From positions 655,670 to 719,669 of the forward strand of contig PNAE01000007.1 in NCBI GenBank assembly GCA_003169895.1: a DNA stretch of 64,000 bases, in the 5' to 3' direction. The number at the start of each line of letters is the position of its first letter. Within the stretch, counting starts at the first letter, position 1. The stretch comes from Gemmatimonadota bacterium (GTDB taxonomy: Bacteria; Gemmatimonadota; Gemmatimonadetes; Gemmatimonadales; GWC2-71-9). The translations under genes were made by a program, and so were the position numbers. The notes below the pieces were generated by a model, which was given only the letters and a program-made list of their open reading frames with translations, was not told the DNA's origin and made no database searches. This document shows, piece after piece, positions 1 to 9,625 of this stretch.

Positions 1-447
1 CGGGTGCTCGGCAACGAGGTACTCCTGCAACTGGCGCAGCATCCCGTCGCAACGATCGCCGATCTCGCCACGGTGAAGGGGGTCGGGCGCGACACGCTCG
101 AGCGGCGCGGCGATGAGATCCTCCGGGCGATCAGTCTCGGCCAGGCAGTGCCGGATGCCGAATTGCCGCAGCTGCCACGACCGGCGCGGCGCACTGCCGA
201 TCCGGTGTTCGAGCTGCGCCTGGAGGCCCTGAAGAAGGCTCGCAACGCTAGCGCCGAGCGCTTGCAGCTCGCTCCGGGCGTGCTCTGTCCCAATGGAACA
301 TTGGAGGCGATCGCGCGGGCGGAACCGGAGAACCTCGAAATGCTCGGCGGCGTTCCCGGAGTGAGGCATTGGCAGCTCGAAGCACTTGGCGCGGAGTTGC
401 TCACCGCGATGCACGCGCTACAACCGACCGCAGCAAAGGAGTTGTGA
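1..447 (+). CDS. HRDC-domain protein, C-terminal part (RNase D-like)
   Basis: The reading frame is already open at base 1, so the N-terminus lies outside the window; about 148 residues remain. The visible part is helical and reads like the HRDC and C-terminal helical region of RNase D: a helix-hairpin-type stretch (ATVKGVGRDTLERRG), then a second repeat-like unit (RLQLAPGVLCPNGTLEAIAR ... LGGVPGVRHWQLEALG). HRDC domains bind nucleic acid, and in RNase D they sit behind the DEDD 3'-5' exonuclease domain that trims tRNA. The exonuclease part is not visible, so a RecQ-type HRDC protein cannot be excluded. The stop TGA is followed directly by the GTG of the next gene, suggesting co-transcription and coupling. 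Confidence 0.7.
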   Translation, partial: RVLGNEVLLQLAQHPVATIADLATVKGVGRDTLERRGDEILRAISLGQAVPDAELPQLPRPARRTADPVFELRLEALKKARNASAERLQLAPGVLCPNGTLEAIARAEPENLEMLGGVPGVRHWQLEALGAELLTAMHALQPTAAKEL

Positions 448-777
448 GTGAACGGCGAAGCACGAGAGCGCACCAGCACCATATCGGCTGAGGTCGCACG
501 CAAGGCGTTGCGCGCCGTGAAAGACCCCGAGCTCGGCCTGAACATCATCGACATCGGCCTGGTATACGACGTGGCCGTCACCGACGACGGCGTCGCGCAC
601 GTCAAGATGACGCTAACGTCGCCCGGCTGTCCCGCCGGAACCGAGATCATGGACGACGTGAGGAGCACGCTCAGTGACCTCGATGGAGTCACCGGAGTGG
701 ATCTCGAGCTGGTATGGGAGCCGTACTGGACGCCAGAAAGAATGGACCCGCGAATTCGAGCGTTCCTGGGACACTGA
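448..777 (+). CDS. DUF59/MIP18-family metal-sulfur cluster assembly protein
   Basis: A 109-residue protein with the DUF59 (MIP18, SufT/PaaD-like) fold. It shows the family pattern of an alternating N-terminal helix (VARKALRAVKDPELGLNIID), the IDIGLVYDV strand, and the cysteine loop TSPGCPAGTEI around residue 57. It ends with a WEPYWTPERM segment typical of stand-alone bacterial members. Such proteins help load or mature Fe-S clusters in the cytoplasm. The start is a GTG directly abutting the stop of the upstream HRDC gene. The 3' end runs into the heptamer repeat array at 785. The exact client enzyme cannot be told from sequence. Confidence 0.85.
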   Translation: MNGEARERTSTISAEVARKALRAVKDPELGLNIIDIGLVYDVAVTDDGVAHVKMTLTSPGCPAGTEIMDDVRSTLSDLDGVTGVDLELVWEPYWTPERMDPRIRAFLGH

Positions 778-784
778 CAAGAAA

Positions 785-840
785 GAAGTGAGACGTAAAG
801 AGCAAGAAGTGAGAGGTGAGAAGTAAGACGTGAGATGTAT
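785..840. repeat. Heptamer tandem array, 8 units (GANGTRA type)
   Basis: Eight consecutive 7-bp units in strict phase: GAAGTGA, GACGTAA, AGAGCAA, GAAGTGA, GAGGTGA, GAAGTAA, GACGTGA, GATGTAT. The array fills the whole gap between two convergent genes. Its right edge provides the TAA stop of the minus-strand hydrolase. This is the clearest single-arm member of a repeat family found throughout the window; no inverted second arm is seen here. Confidence 0.9.
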
Positions 841-1988
841 TACGTGCTGCACAGCCCGAGTGTCGCACGCACGTCATCGGCCACCTTGGCGCGGACTTCC
901 TTCAATTCCGCAAACGATTGGGCTGGATGGGTTGGCGCGAAACTACGATTGGTGAGCAATACCGCGAACAGGTCCTGTCCAGGATCAATCCAGATTTCGG
1001 TGCCGGTCCAGCCGGTGTGCCCATAGGTCGAGGTCGTGGCACACCGACCGTAGAGTGACTCCGTGGGGCCACCCGCCGGCAACGGCGTGTCCCATCCGAG
1101 AACCCGCGTACCGCTGGTGGCCGAGTGGGTCAGAAATTCCGCCACGGTATTGCGCTTGAGCCAGTCGCCGTGACCGCTCGCTGCCCTGAGCCACGCCTGG
1201 GCGAACCGCGCCAGGTCGACCCCGGTCGAAAACACTCCCGCATGTCCCGACACGCCACCCAGCACGGCGGCATTCCGATCGTTGACGACACCCCCGACTG
1301 GACGACCATGAAATCGACCGGTGGGCGCGGCGCTGGTCTTGTCGCTCGCCGTCGGCCGGTATCGGGTCGAGAGCATGCCGAGCGGCCGGAACACGGTGGA
1401 TTCGGAGAACTGCTCGAGCGGCTGATCGGTTATGCGTTCGACAATGAGGCCGGCAAGCATCGCGTTGAGATCACTGTATTCGGCGCTCGAGCCGGGAGCG
1501 CGCCGCAGGGGAATCAGAAACAGGGTGGCCCGTGCCTGGGCAACGGTGTGCGCTGATTCCCAGAGCTTGGCGTACGGGGGCATCCCGCTGGTGTGATTCA
1601 AGAGCATGCGCACGGTCACTTCGCTTTTCCGGCCGCTGGAAAACTCGGGGAGATAGTGCGCCACCGGCGCGTCGAGGTCGACTCGATGCTGCTGGACCAG
1701 AACGGCGATCGCGCTGGTCGTGGCGAGAATCTTGGTCAGCGATGCCAGATCCCAGCGGGTCGTCGACGGGTCAGGTGTGGGGCTGGCAGTGCTCCAGGTA
1801 AAGTGCCCATAGCCTCTGGCATACAGGATCGTGTCGGCACGACCCGCCACCAGCACCGCACCGGGGTAGATACCGGCGGCGATGCCGTTCTTGATCGCCG
1901 CATCGGCGGCCGTGAAATGCTGCGCGGATGCGGATGTGGTCGCGGCGGCGATGAGCGCGCCCGCGAGAACCATGCGGCAATCGATCAA
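840..1988 (-). CDS. Secreted beta-lactamase-family serine hydrolase
   Basis: About 382 residues of the class C beta-lactamase/D-aminopeptidase/esterase fold (Pfam Beta-lactamase). It has an N-terminal signal peptide (VLAGALIAAATTSASA). The nucleophile motif SxxK appears as LASLTK, the tyrosine motif as YSD, a variant of YxN, and the third motif as HTG in place of KTG. The HTG variant fits esterase or peptidase-like members better than true antibiotic-hydrolysing enzymes. Start choice: TTG at 1988 has a well spaced GAAGGAG; ATG at 1973 is the alternative. The frame stays open far upstream, but that part is not protein-like. The gene lies downstream of the matrixin-like protease gene on the same strand. 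The stop codon falls in the heptamer repeat. Confidence 0.85.
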   Translation of the reverse strand: MIDCRMVLAGALIAAATTSASAQHFTAADAAIKNGIAAGIYPGAVLVAGRADTILYARGYGHFTWSTASPTPDPSTTRWDLASLTKILATTSAIAVLVQQHRVDLDAPVAHYLPEFSSGRKSEVTVRMLLNHTSGMPPYAKLWESAHTVAQARATLFLIPLRRAPGSSAEYSDLNAMLAGLIVERITDQPLEQFSESTVFRPLGMLSTRYRPTASDKTSAAPTGRFHGRPVGGVVNDRNAAVLGGVSGHAGVFSTGVDLARFAQAWLRAASGHGDWLKRNTVAEFLTHSATSGTRVLGWDTPLPAGGPTESLYGRCATTSTYGHTGWTGTEIWIDPGQDLFAVLLTNRSFAPTHPAQSFAELKEVRAKVADDVRATLGLCST

Positions 1989-2070
1989 CCGACGACTCCT
2001 TCTGGGCGGGCGCGCGGATCGCGCCTCGCCGACGACTCGCGGGGCCCGGGCGGAGCACCGCGGGGACTGC

Positions 2071-2886
2071 CTACAGCTGGATGCGGAGCGCACCCGGTGG
2101 AACTGCATACAGGAGACGAAGAGTAGCCTGGTCCCGAGTTGAAGGCGTGACGACCGGGGACGTGCGGAACATGATGTCGCTGGCATCATCGGAATGCGGC
2201 AGACCAAGGGCGTGGCCGAACTCATGGGCGGCGACTCGGACGCGGACCGCTGCCGGCACGACCACCGAATCGGGATTGCGTCGCAGCGCAAGACTGATTG
2301 CGGCGGCGTGCAGCGCACCATCGCTGCTCCAACTCAGTGCCGTCGTGCCCACCTGGCCGCTGTCGTGGACCGTGACAGCCCAACGCACCGTGATATCGGC
2401 AGAATCCGCGTTCGCGATTTCGCGCAGCGCGACCCCGGCTCCGTTGGTGTCCCATGCATGCATGCCGGCACGGGCCTCATCGAGCAGGGCAGGGGTCCAC
2501 CCGGCAACGCTGGTGTCGGCGACGAAGGCGACGGTCAGTGTGGCGTGATCGACCCAGCGGATCAGAACCGAGTCGGTGTGGGCCAGCAGCGAATCCAGAT
2601 AGACCAGGGTGCCTTCGCGGGCGAGGCGGCGCCGAATGGCCAGGCGCGCCATCATGTCGAGCGCGGGTGTGGCGGGTGGCGACTCGAGCTGGATAGCTGG
2701 CGTCGCCAGCGGACGGGGTGATGTCGGCTGCGGTGGGGCCGTCGACCGCGGCTGCTGGTCCGGGGCTGGCGATACGAACAGCGGTGCATGCCGCGCACGG
2801 CGCATGGCACCCACGACGATCAGCGTGCCGAGACAGAGTAAGACGGCAATCAGCAGGGCGCGAACCATGTGTCGCAATATCGGCAC
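2071..2886 (-). CDS. Matrixin-type (M10-like) zinc metalloprotease, membrane-anchored or secreted
   Basis: About 271 residues. The N-terminus has a hydrophobic segment after a short basic head (VRALLIAVLLCLGTLIVVG), acting as signal anchor or signal peptide, followed by a proline-rich linker (PRSTAPPQPTSPRP). The C-terminal half carries the extended zinc motif HEFGHALGLPH followed by SDDASDIMF, matching HExxHxxGxxH plus a downstream Met-turn (DIM), as in matrixins and other metzincins. Preceding strands (ADITVRWAV) fit the M10 upper domain. The start is GTG 2886; ATG 2868 is also possible. It diverges from the MMPL transporter gene with about 60 bp between them, so a shared promoter region is likely. 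The substrate is unknown. Confidence 0.85.
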   Translation of the reverse strand: MPILRHMVRALLIAVLLCLGTLIVVGAMRRARHAPLFVSPAPDQQPRSTAPPQPTSPRPLATPAIQLESPPATPALDMMARLAIRRRLAREGTLVYLDSLLAHTDSVLIRWVDHATLTVAFVADTSVAGWTPALLDEARAGMHAWDTNGAGVALREIANADSADITVRWAVTVHDSGQVGTTALSWSSDGALHAAAISLALRRNPDSVVVPAAVRVRVAAHEFGHALGLPHSDDASDIMFRTSPVVTPSTRDQATLRLLYAVPPGALRIQL

Positions 2887-2947
2887 GAAGCCGGAGAAAT
2901 TGCGAGCTGCGCTAGCGCCCGTGCGTGGCGGGTCCTACCATTGTGCC

Positions 2948-5203
2948 GTGTTTGACTCTCTTGGCAGAGCCCTCGTCCGCCGGCGATGGCTGGTGATCGC
3001 GACGTGGCTGGTCATAGGGGTCTTCGCGGCGAAGCACGCCGGGGAGACCGTCGGCCGCCTGGAATTGCGCGGTGGTGCTGACGAGATGACCGAGGCCAGA
3101 CTGGCCGACTCCTTGCTGACCGCCCGCTTTTCGCGCCCGATTTCCGAATTCTTTGCCGTTACGGTGCAGGGACCCACGCCGATCACCGAGGGCGTGGCCG
3201 GCCAGGTGCTCGACTCATTGATCGCGACAGCGAAAGCCGAGCCGTGGGTGCGCGGCGTGCTATCGGTACGCGCCACCCAGGATTCGACGTTCCTCGCCCA
3301 CGACAAGCGAACCACCTTCTTCCTGGTGTCGCTCGCAGTGTCGCACGATTCCGTCGGCAACGTCGTCCAGCCGCTGCGCGACGCGTTTCAGCGCGTCTTG
3401 CGCCATGTCCCGGACGGTGAGGCTTACAGCGTCCTGGTGACCGGGCGAGCGCCGCTCGACATCGACATACGCACCGTGAGCGCCCAGGACGCGCACCGCA
3501 ACGAGCGCAAGCTGGTGCCGATCACGCTCGCCGTGCTCGTGCTGGCGTTCGGAGCGCTGGTCGCCGCATTCCTGCCGGTGGTGGTGGGCATCATGGCGAT
3601 CACGATCGCGCTCACGATCGTCGGGATCCTGGCCCAATACATGCCGATGTCGGTGTTCGTCCTCAACATGATCTCGATGATCGGATTGGGCGTCGGAATC
3701 GACTATTCGTTGCTGGTCGTGACGCGATTCCGCGAGGAGCTGAATGCCGGCCTGAGCGCGGACGCCGCCGCGGTCCGCACCTTTGCCACGGCCGGCCACG
3801 CGGTCATGACGTCCGGCATGACTGTGGTCGTGGGCTTCGCCGCGCTCCTGCTGACACCGCTGTCGGAGACCAAGAGCGTCGGCATTGCGGGCCTGGCGGT
3901 GGTCGCGGTCGCGGTGCTGCTGTCGACGACGCTGCTCCCGGCGCTGCTGGCGGTGCTCGGTCGCGCGATCGATCGCCCGCGTTGGATCGCGCGTCGACTC
4001 GCCTGGTATCACCGACCAGCGGTCTGGGAACGCTGGGCGCGGTCGTTGTCTCGCCATCCCTATCGCGCGCTGGCGCTGGGCGGGTGCGCGATCGCGCTGC
4101 TCACGGTACCGGCATTCTTCCTGCGCATCGGACTGCCCAGCCGGAACTGGTGGCCCACCGAAACCGAAGCCGGCGCCGGCATTGCGACGCTCGAACGGAT
4201 GGGGATGTCGGGCTATGTCCAGCCGCTCCGCATGATAATCGAGTTTCCCGAAGGTACCGAAGCGACCAGCGCCACTGCGCTCCGCGGGCTCAAGCACCTC
4301 TCCGACTCGCTCCGCAGCGACCCCCGAATCCGCGATATCAAGTCGCTGGTCGACCTCGGGCCCGGCAAGGGCGTGCTGGAATACTCGCTGCTGTACAGCG
4401 AACCCGACACCGTTCGCGCGAAGTATCCGGACTTCCTGGATGCCTATCTCGCGCGCGACGGACGGACTACCCTGATGGACGTCATCCCGTCGGACACGAC
4501 GTCGCTGACGACGACAATGGACGTGGTGCGCGACGTACGCCGGCTGGTTGCCTCCCAACAGATCCGGCAGCTGAAGGGGACGACGATCCGGGTCGGCGGC
4601 TACGTCGCTGGAGCGCTGGACTTCCAGCGGTTGCTCCTCGCGCGCCTGCCGTTGATCATCGCCCTGATTCTGGGGGTGACAGCACTGATGCTGGCGCTCG
4701 TGTTCAAGTCTGTGCTGGTACCGCTCAAGGCTGTGCTGATGAATTCCCTGTCCGTCGGCGCAACGTTCGGGATCGTGGTGCTGGTGTTCCAGCACGGCAT
4801 CGGGGCGCAGATGTTCGGGATCGATGGCCCCACATCGGCCATCTACGTGCTGGTGCCGGTGCTCGTGTTCGCGGTCGTGTTCGGTCTGTCAATGGACTAC
4901 GAGGTATTCCTGCTGACCCGGATCAAGGAGGCGTTCGACATCACGGGCCAGAACACGCTTGCCACGCGCGAGGGTCTGTCAGCAACGGCGTCGGTCATTA
5001 CCTCGGCGGCGCTGATCATGATCGCCGTATTCGGTGCGTTTGCCTTCGCCCACATCCTGCTGATGCAGTTCATCGGCTTCGGCCTGGCAGTCGCGGTGTT
5101 CCTGGACGCGACGCTCGTGCGCATGATTCTGGTGCCAAGCTTCATGCAGATCGCGGGACGGTGGAATTGGTGGCCAGGGGTGAGGGCCGAGCGACGCTCT
5201 TAG
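2948..5203 (+). CDS. MMPL-family (RND superfamily) membrane transporter
   Basis: About 751 residues with the MMPL/RND layout: one N-terminal membrane helix (LVIATWLVIGVF), a large extracytoplasmic domain, a block of five helices (for example LVPITLAVLVLAFGALVAAF and MISMIGLGVGIDYSLLVVTR), a second extracytoplasmic domain from about residue 400, and a second helix block with VFGLSMDYEVFLLTRIKEAF. The repeated GIDYSLL / SMDYEVF segments are the family motif carrying the proton-relay Asp-Tyr pair. MMPL proteins export lipids, hydrophobic small molecules or drugs. The start is GTG 2948; the frame is open further upstream, but that overlaps the divergent gene and is not protein-like. The 3' end overlaps the polA stop codon by 4 nt tail to tail. 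Confidence 0.88.
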   Translation: MFDSLGRALVRRRWLVIATWLVIGVFAAKHAGETVGRLELRGGADEMTEARLADSLLTARFSRPISEFFAVTVQGPTPITEGVAGQVLDSLIATAKAEPWVRGVLSVRATQDSTFLAHDKRTTFFLVSLAVSHDSVGNVVQPLRDAFQRVLRHVPDGEAYSVLVTGRAPLDIDIRTVSAQDAHRNERKLVPITLAVLVLAFGALVAAFLPVVVGIMAITIALTIVGILAQYMPMSVFVLNMISMIGLGVGIDYSLLVVTRFREELNAGLSADAAAVRTFATAGHAVMTSGMTVVVGFAALLLTPLSETKSVGIAGLAVVAVAVLLSTTLLPALLAVLGRAIDRPRWIARRLAWYHRPAVWERWARSLSRHPYRALALGGCAIALLTVPAFFLRIGLPSRNWWPTETEAGAGIATLERMGMSGYVQPLRMIIEFPEGTEATSATALRGLKHLSDSLRSDPRIRDIKSLVDLGPGKGVLEYSLLYSEPDTVRAKYPDFLDAYLARDGRTTLMDVIPSDTTSLTTTMDVVRDVRRLVASQQIRQLKGTTIRVGGYVAGALDFQRLLLARLPLIIALILGVTALMLALVFKSVLVPLKAVLMNSLSVGATFGIVVLVFQHGIGAQMFGIDGPTSAIYVLVPVLVFAVVFGLSMDYEVFLLTRIKEAFDITGQNTLATREGLSATASVITSAALIMIAVFGAFAFAHILLMQFIGFGLAVAVFLDATLVRMILVPSFMQIAGRWNWWPGVRAERRS

Positions 5204-8088
5204 CTCTTTGCGTCCACCCAGTTGTCGCCGATGCCAACCGTGACTTCCAAGGGCACGTCCAGCCTCGCTGCGCCTTCCATGTGTCGCTTGACGACCTCCG
5301 CCGCAACTTCCGCTTCCGCCGCCGGGGCTTCGATTACCAACTCGTCGTGAACCTGCAGCACCATCCTGGCCTGGAGTCCCGCTTCCGGGAGTGCCCGGTG
5401 AATCCGGATCATCGCAATCTTGATCAGGTCGGCCGCGGAGCCTTGCAGCGGAGTGTTTTGCGCCGTGCGCTCGCCAAAGGCCCGGATGTTGAAATTGCGA
5501 TCACGTATCTCCGGGATGTAGCGCCGCCGGCCGAACAGGGTCTCGACGTAGCCCTGCTGGCGCGCGAGTTCGATCTGGCGATCGAGGTAGGCCCGGACGC
5601 CGGCGAACCGGGTGAAGTACTCAGCGATGAACTGTCGAGCTTCTTCCTGGGAGAAGCCAAGCTTCTTGGAAAGCGCGAACGGCCCCTGGCCGTAGATGAC
5701 GCCGAAGTTCGTCGTCTTCGCGCGCGAACGCATTTCCCCGGTCACCGCTTCCAGCGGGACGCCGAAAATGATCGCCGCTGTCTGCCGATGAATATCGTGG
5801 CCCTGGCGGAACGCCTCGACAAACGCCGGGTCGCCTGACAGGTGAGCCATCAGGCGCAACTCGATCTGCGAGTAATCGGCGACCACGAACTTCCACCCCG
5901 GAGCCGGCACGAACCCGCGCCGGATGCCCTCGCCGCGCAGCGTGCGGACCGGGATGTTCTGCAGGTTGGGGTCGCTCGACGAGAGGCGCCCGGTCTGGGC
6001 CCCCACCTGGTTGAACGAGGTGTGAATCCGGCCCGTCTCACGGTTCACCGTCCTCGGCAACACATCGACGTAGGTACTCTTGAGCTTCTGCAGCTCGCGG
6101 TATGCCAGGATCAACTTCGGCAGTGCGTGCCCCATGTCTGCCAACTGCTCGAGTACTTCGGCGTCGGTGGACGGGCCCGTGCGCGTCTTCTTGAGCACCG
6201 GCAGGTGCTGCTCCTCGAACAGGACGGTCGCGAGCTGGCGCGGTGAGTTGATGTTCAACTCCTTGCCGCCCGCCGCCTGCTGAATCTCCTGACTGATGAC
6301 GTCGAGGTCGCGGCCGAGTTCCCGGCCCAGTTCGGCAAACCGCGCGGAGTCGATCCCGATGCCGGTCCATTCCATGTCGGTGAGCACCGGAACCAGCGGC
6401 ATCTCGATTTCGGACAGCAGTGGGGACAGCGCGGCGCGCTCCAGTTCCGGGCCGAAATGCTCGTGAAGCAGGAGCACGGTCGCGCTGTCGGCACCGCAGT
6501 ATGCAGCGGCCTTGGCGACTTCGACCTCGGCGAACGGCACCTGGGCTTTTCCCTTGCCGGTCAGGTCGGTGTACTGGCTCATGGTGCGACCGAGGAACTC
6601 GACGGAGAGCGCATCAATACCGTGCGACCGGCGCGATGGGTCGAGTACGAACGACGCCAGCATCGAATCGTAGACTACACCGCGTACGTCCACCCCGGCC
6701 CGCCGCAATACCTGGATGTCGTACTTGGCGTTATGGGCGGCCTTCGGCACCGATGCGTCCTCAAGCAGATCCTTGATCGGGGCGCACTCGGCGGACGTAA
6801 TCGCCGGCAGGTTGCGCACCGGCTCCCGGGGCGTCGTGTCGGTCGCCTGAAACAGGTCGTTGGACGGCTCGCGATGGCCGAACGGGAGGTACCACACCTC
6901 GCTCGGGCCAGCGGCGAGCGAAAGGCCGACCAGATCGGCGTCGTGCGGGTTCAGCGACGAGGTCTCGCAGTCGAATGCCACGAGTGACGAAGCACGAAGG
7001 CGCGCAACGATCGCCGGCAGGCGAGCAGGGTCAGTGACGGTGATCGCGTTGCAAGCCATCGACTCGGCGGGCGAACTGCGCCCGCCCACCTCACCCGGGA
7101 TGACGGAATCGGCTGCGTCGTTGAGACTGGAGACTGCGCTGGATCGGCTGGCCGTTGACTCCACCGCCGCGCTTGGCAGAGCGGTATTGCTCGGCCCGAG
7201 GCGGGGGAGCAAGGAGTGGAATTCGAGTTCGACGAAGAGTCGGGCGAGAGCCTGCTGGTCCGGGGGATGGGCGACGATGGTGCTGAGGTCCAATTCGACC
7301 GGAACGTCGGTCTTGATGGTGACCAGGCGGCGTGACAGCCGCGCGGCATCGGCCTGCTGCTGCAGGGCTTCACGGGCACGCTTCTGCTTGACCTCGCCAG
7401 CGCGAGCCAGCAGGGTCTCGAGGTCGCCGAACTCCTGCAACAGTTGCACGGCCCCTTTTTCGCCGATGCCCTTGACACCGGGAACGTTGTCCGAGGAATC
7501 GCCGACCAGGGCGAGCCAATCGGTGACTTGCGACGGCGGCACCCCGAGCCGCTCGCCGGCATTGGCTTCGGTCACCCAGACCTCTTCGACACCGGCCGGT
7601 CCGCCCCTGCCGGGGTTGAGCAGTGCGACGCCAGGCCGGATCAACTGGTAAAAGTCCTTGTCGCCGGACACGATTACGGCCTGCAATCCGGCATCGGCGG
7701 CTCGAAGGCTCAGCGTGCCGATGACATCATCAGCCTCGTAGCCGGCGACCTCCACGAGCGGGATGCGAAAGCCCGCGAGCAACGCACGCACCCGCTCGAC
7801 CGCTCGATCGAAATCAGCCTGGAGCTCCTCGTCGAGCTTCTCGCGGGTCGACTTGTATTCGGCATATTCGGCGGTGCGGAACGAATCGCCCGCGTCGTTG
7901 ATCCACACGACGTAATCCGGGCGGTACTTCTCGCGGAGGCGCAACAGGAAATTGGTGACACCCCACACGGCCGAGGTGTTCTCGCCCTTCGCAGTCCGCA
8001 GCGGTCGCGAGATCAGCGCAAAAAACGCCCGGTAGATGAGGGCGTAACCATCGACCAGGAACAATTGGGGTGGGGTGTGCTGTGCCAT
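5200..8088 (-). CDS. polA: DNA polymerase I
   Basis: 962 residues with all three Pol I domains. The 5' nuclease (about 1-300) shows YEADDVIGTL, SGDKDFYQL and the helix-hairpin-helix GDSSDNVPGVKGIGEKGA. The 3'-5' proofreading domain (about 350-540) keeps DxE (FDCETSSL), NxxxD (HNAKYDIQVL) and YxxxD (AAYCGADSAT), so proofreading looks intact. The polymerase domain has motif A DYSQIELRLMAH, motif B KTTNFGVIYGQG and motif C VHDELV. Pol I fills gaps and removes RNA primers in replication and repair. The ATG at 8088 is the natural start, because the 5' nuclease fold begins directly after it. It lies just downstream of the GWxTD gene on the same strand, with 34 bp between. Confidence 0.98.
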   Translation of the reverse strand: MAQHTPPQLFLVDGYALIYRAFFALISRPLRTAKGENTSAVWGVTNFLLRLREKYRPDYVVWINDAGDSFRTAEYAEYKSTREKLDEELQADFDRAVERVRALLAGFRIPLVEVAGYEADDVIGTLSLRAADAGLQAVIVSGDKDFYQLIRPGVALLNPGRGGPAGVEEVWVTEANAGERLGVPPSQVTDWLALVGDSSDNVPGVKGIGEKGAVQLLQEFGDLETLLARAGEVKQKRAREALQQQADAARLSRRLVTIKTDVPVELDLSTIVAHPPDQQALARLFVELEFHSLLPRLGPSNTALPSAAVESTASRSSAVSSLNDAADSVIPGEVGGRSSPAESMACNAITVTDPARLPAIVARLRASSLVAFDCETSSLNPHDADLVGLSLAAGPSEVWYLPFGHREPSNDLFQATDTTPREPVRNLPAITSAECAPIKDLLEDASVPKAAHNAKYDIQVLRRAGVDVRGVVYDSMLASFVLDPSRRSHGIDALSVEFLGRTMSQYTDLTGKGKAQVPFAEVEVAKAAAYCGADSATVLLLHEHFGPELERAALSPLLSEIEMPLVPVLTDMEWTGIGIDSARFAELGRELGRDLDVISQEIQQAAGGKELNINSPRQLATVLFEEQHLPVLKKTRTGPSTDAEVLEQLADMGHALPKLILAYRELQKLKSTYVDVLPRTVNRETGRIHTSFNQVGAQTGRLSSSDPNLQNIPVRTLRGEGIRRGFVPAPGWKFVVADYSQIELRLMAHLSGDPAFVEAFRQGHDIHRQTAAIIFGVPLEAVTGEMRSRAKTTNFGVIYGQGPFALSKKLGFSQEEARQFIAEYFTRFAGVRAYLDRQIELARQQGYVETLFGRRRYIPEIRDRNFNIRAFGERTAQNTPLQGSAADLIKIAMIRIHRALPEAGLQARMVLQVHDELVIEAPAAEAEVAAEVVKRHMEGAARLDVPLEVTVGIGDNWVDAKS

Positions 8089-8122
8089 CGACCAAGGATA
8101 ACGCGCCGCACTGGCGCGTGGT

Positions 8123-9547
8123 TCACCCCGAGATGTGCTGAACCCGGACGCGAATACGCTCGAAATCCGATCGGGATTGCGGCGTCAGCTGGAAGCGGCC
8201 AAACCCGGTGATATCCTGGAAGTACAGCACGACACGGTAGTCGTTGTACAGCCACTGGATGACGCGGCTCTGGTTCTGCAATTGGGCGGACTGATCGTGG
8301 ATCTCGTCCGGTTCGCCGATCGTGACGAATACCTCGCCCCGATCGGTGCGCCAGCCGGAAATCCCCTCCTGGCGGAAACGCTGGTTCGCGATCGCGATGC
8401 GGGCGAAGTACGTATCAAGTGCTTCGTTCTCCGGGGTGGCGGGAATGGGGTCCGTGGCGTGATAGAATTCCTGCCAGAGCTGGGTGCGATCGGTGCCCTT
8501 GGCGCGCCGCATCGCTTCGACCCGCCGGTCCTCGCCGAAGTATCGCAGCAGCGAGAGCAGGTCCTCGAAATTGGTCACGACCCATGCGGAGGAGAACGAC
8601 ACCAGGGCGTTCGTCCGGTGAATGGCGTCGCCGCCCGGGGCCAGCGCGAACTTGCCCGGTGGTGCTTCGTTGTGAACGGCGTTGTCGGGGCCGACCATGA
8701 TCTCGAGTTGACCGAGGGGCGCCGAATCGGGAGCCAGCCGGATGATGCGCCCTTCGATCTTTCCGGTACCGGTAAAATGCGCGGTGGCGTTCAGCACGAG
8801 ACTGTCATGCTCGTCGCGAGCAACAACCGGAATGTCGGTCGGCTTGGTGTAACCGTTGCCCTCGATGTAGATCAGCAGCGTATCGCCGCCGTACGCGACG
8901 GTTCCACGCGGGTTGAGTACGATCGACAGCGAGTCCTCACGACTCGCGCGGCCACGAACCCGGTAGGCAAGAATTGGAGCCGTGTAGGTGCTGGGCCCGA
9001 ACAGCGGGGCAACCACGCGCCGCACCGCGGTTCCAGTCTGTCCATTGCCGGGGTCACGCACGCGCACGGTGAGCTGGTAGTTGCCCGGTTTCAGCGAGAT
9101 GCGTTGCTGTAGCAGGATGCTCTCGTCGGTGCGCATCGTTTCCTGGAACGAACCCACGCGAACGACTTCGTCGCGCCCAACGATGACCGGCGCCGCGCCA
9201 GTCCGGTCGAACTGGTACTCGACGCGATATCGAGCGGCAAAGGCGTTGCCACTGCGCTCGAAGGTGAACACGTGATTGGCCAGAGAAATCGCGACGATCG
9301 CGACGGTCGAGTCCACGGGACCGGCGACGAAGGCGACGGAGCCCACGTACGGGATGTTCTGGGCGGAGACCAGGCGCCCGAGACGGGTGAACAAGGCGTT
9401 GGCATCGAACATCTGGACGACTTCGCCCTGGGTAGTGGCTTGCGGCCCGGCGTTGACTCGCTGCCAATTGCCGCAGCCGGCTGTAACCATGCCGGTGCAT
9501 GCGAGGAGGCCAGCCGCGGCGTGGCGGCGAAGCAAGACGGAGACCAT
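8123..9547 (-). CDS. GWxTD-domain lipoprotein
   Basis: About 474 residues from ATG 9547. The N-terminus is a lipoprotein signal with lipobox VTAGC about 25 residues in (LLACTGMVTAGC). The last ~150 residues hold the GWxTD domain, named for the motif seen here as GWRTDRGEVFVTIGEPDEI, followed by YNDYRVVLYFQDITGFGRFQL. The middle resembles beta-sandwich repeats. GWxTD domains are common in Acidobacteria, Bacteroidetes and Gemmatimonadota; their biochemical role is not established. The gene is divergent from the Ser/Thr kinase gene (78 bp apart), a spacing that suggests linked control. The frame stays open upstream through the kinase gene, but that stretch is a shadow. Confidence 0.85.
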   Translation of the reverse strand: MVSVLLRRHAAAGLLACTGMVTAGCGNWQRVNAGPQATTQGEVVQMFDANALFTRLGRLVSAQNIPYVGSVAFVAGPVDSTVAIVAISLANHVFTFERSGNAFAARYRVEYQFDRTGAAPVIVGRDEVVRVGSFQETMRTDESILLQQRISLKPGNYQLTVRVRDPGNGQTGTAVRRVVAPLFGPSTYTAPILAYRVRGRASREDSLSIVLNPRGTVAYGGDTLLIYIEGNGYTKPTDIPVVARDEHDSLVLNATAHFTGTGKIEGRIIRLAPDSAPLGQLEIMVGPDNAVHNEAPPGKFALAPGGDAIHRTNALVSFSSAWVVTNFEDLLSLLRYFGEDRRVEAMRRAKGTDRTQLWQEFYHATDPIPATPENEALDTYFARIAIANQRFRQEGISGWRTDRGEVFVTIGEPDEIHDQSAQLQNQSRVIQWLYNDYRVVLYFQDITGFGRFQLTPQSRSDFERIRVRVQHISG

Positions 9548-9625
9548 CCCGGATAATACGCCGAGTGAGGACGACCCGCTTGCGCTTGCCGCCCCGGCAG
9601 GGCGGGCGATACCTTTCGTATCCCC

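Noticed and set aside
785..840. CRISPR-like tandem repeat
   Set aside because: The units are 7 bp, degenerate and have no spacers; no cas gene is present.
3260..4795. Long open frame of about 511 codons on the minus strand inside the MMPL transporter
   Set aside because: It is antisense to a clear transporter gene, is rich in Arg/His/Gln and has no domain. High GC leaves the opposite frame open.
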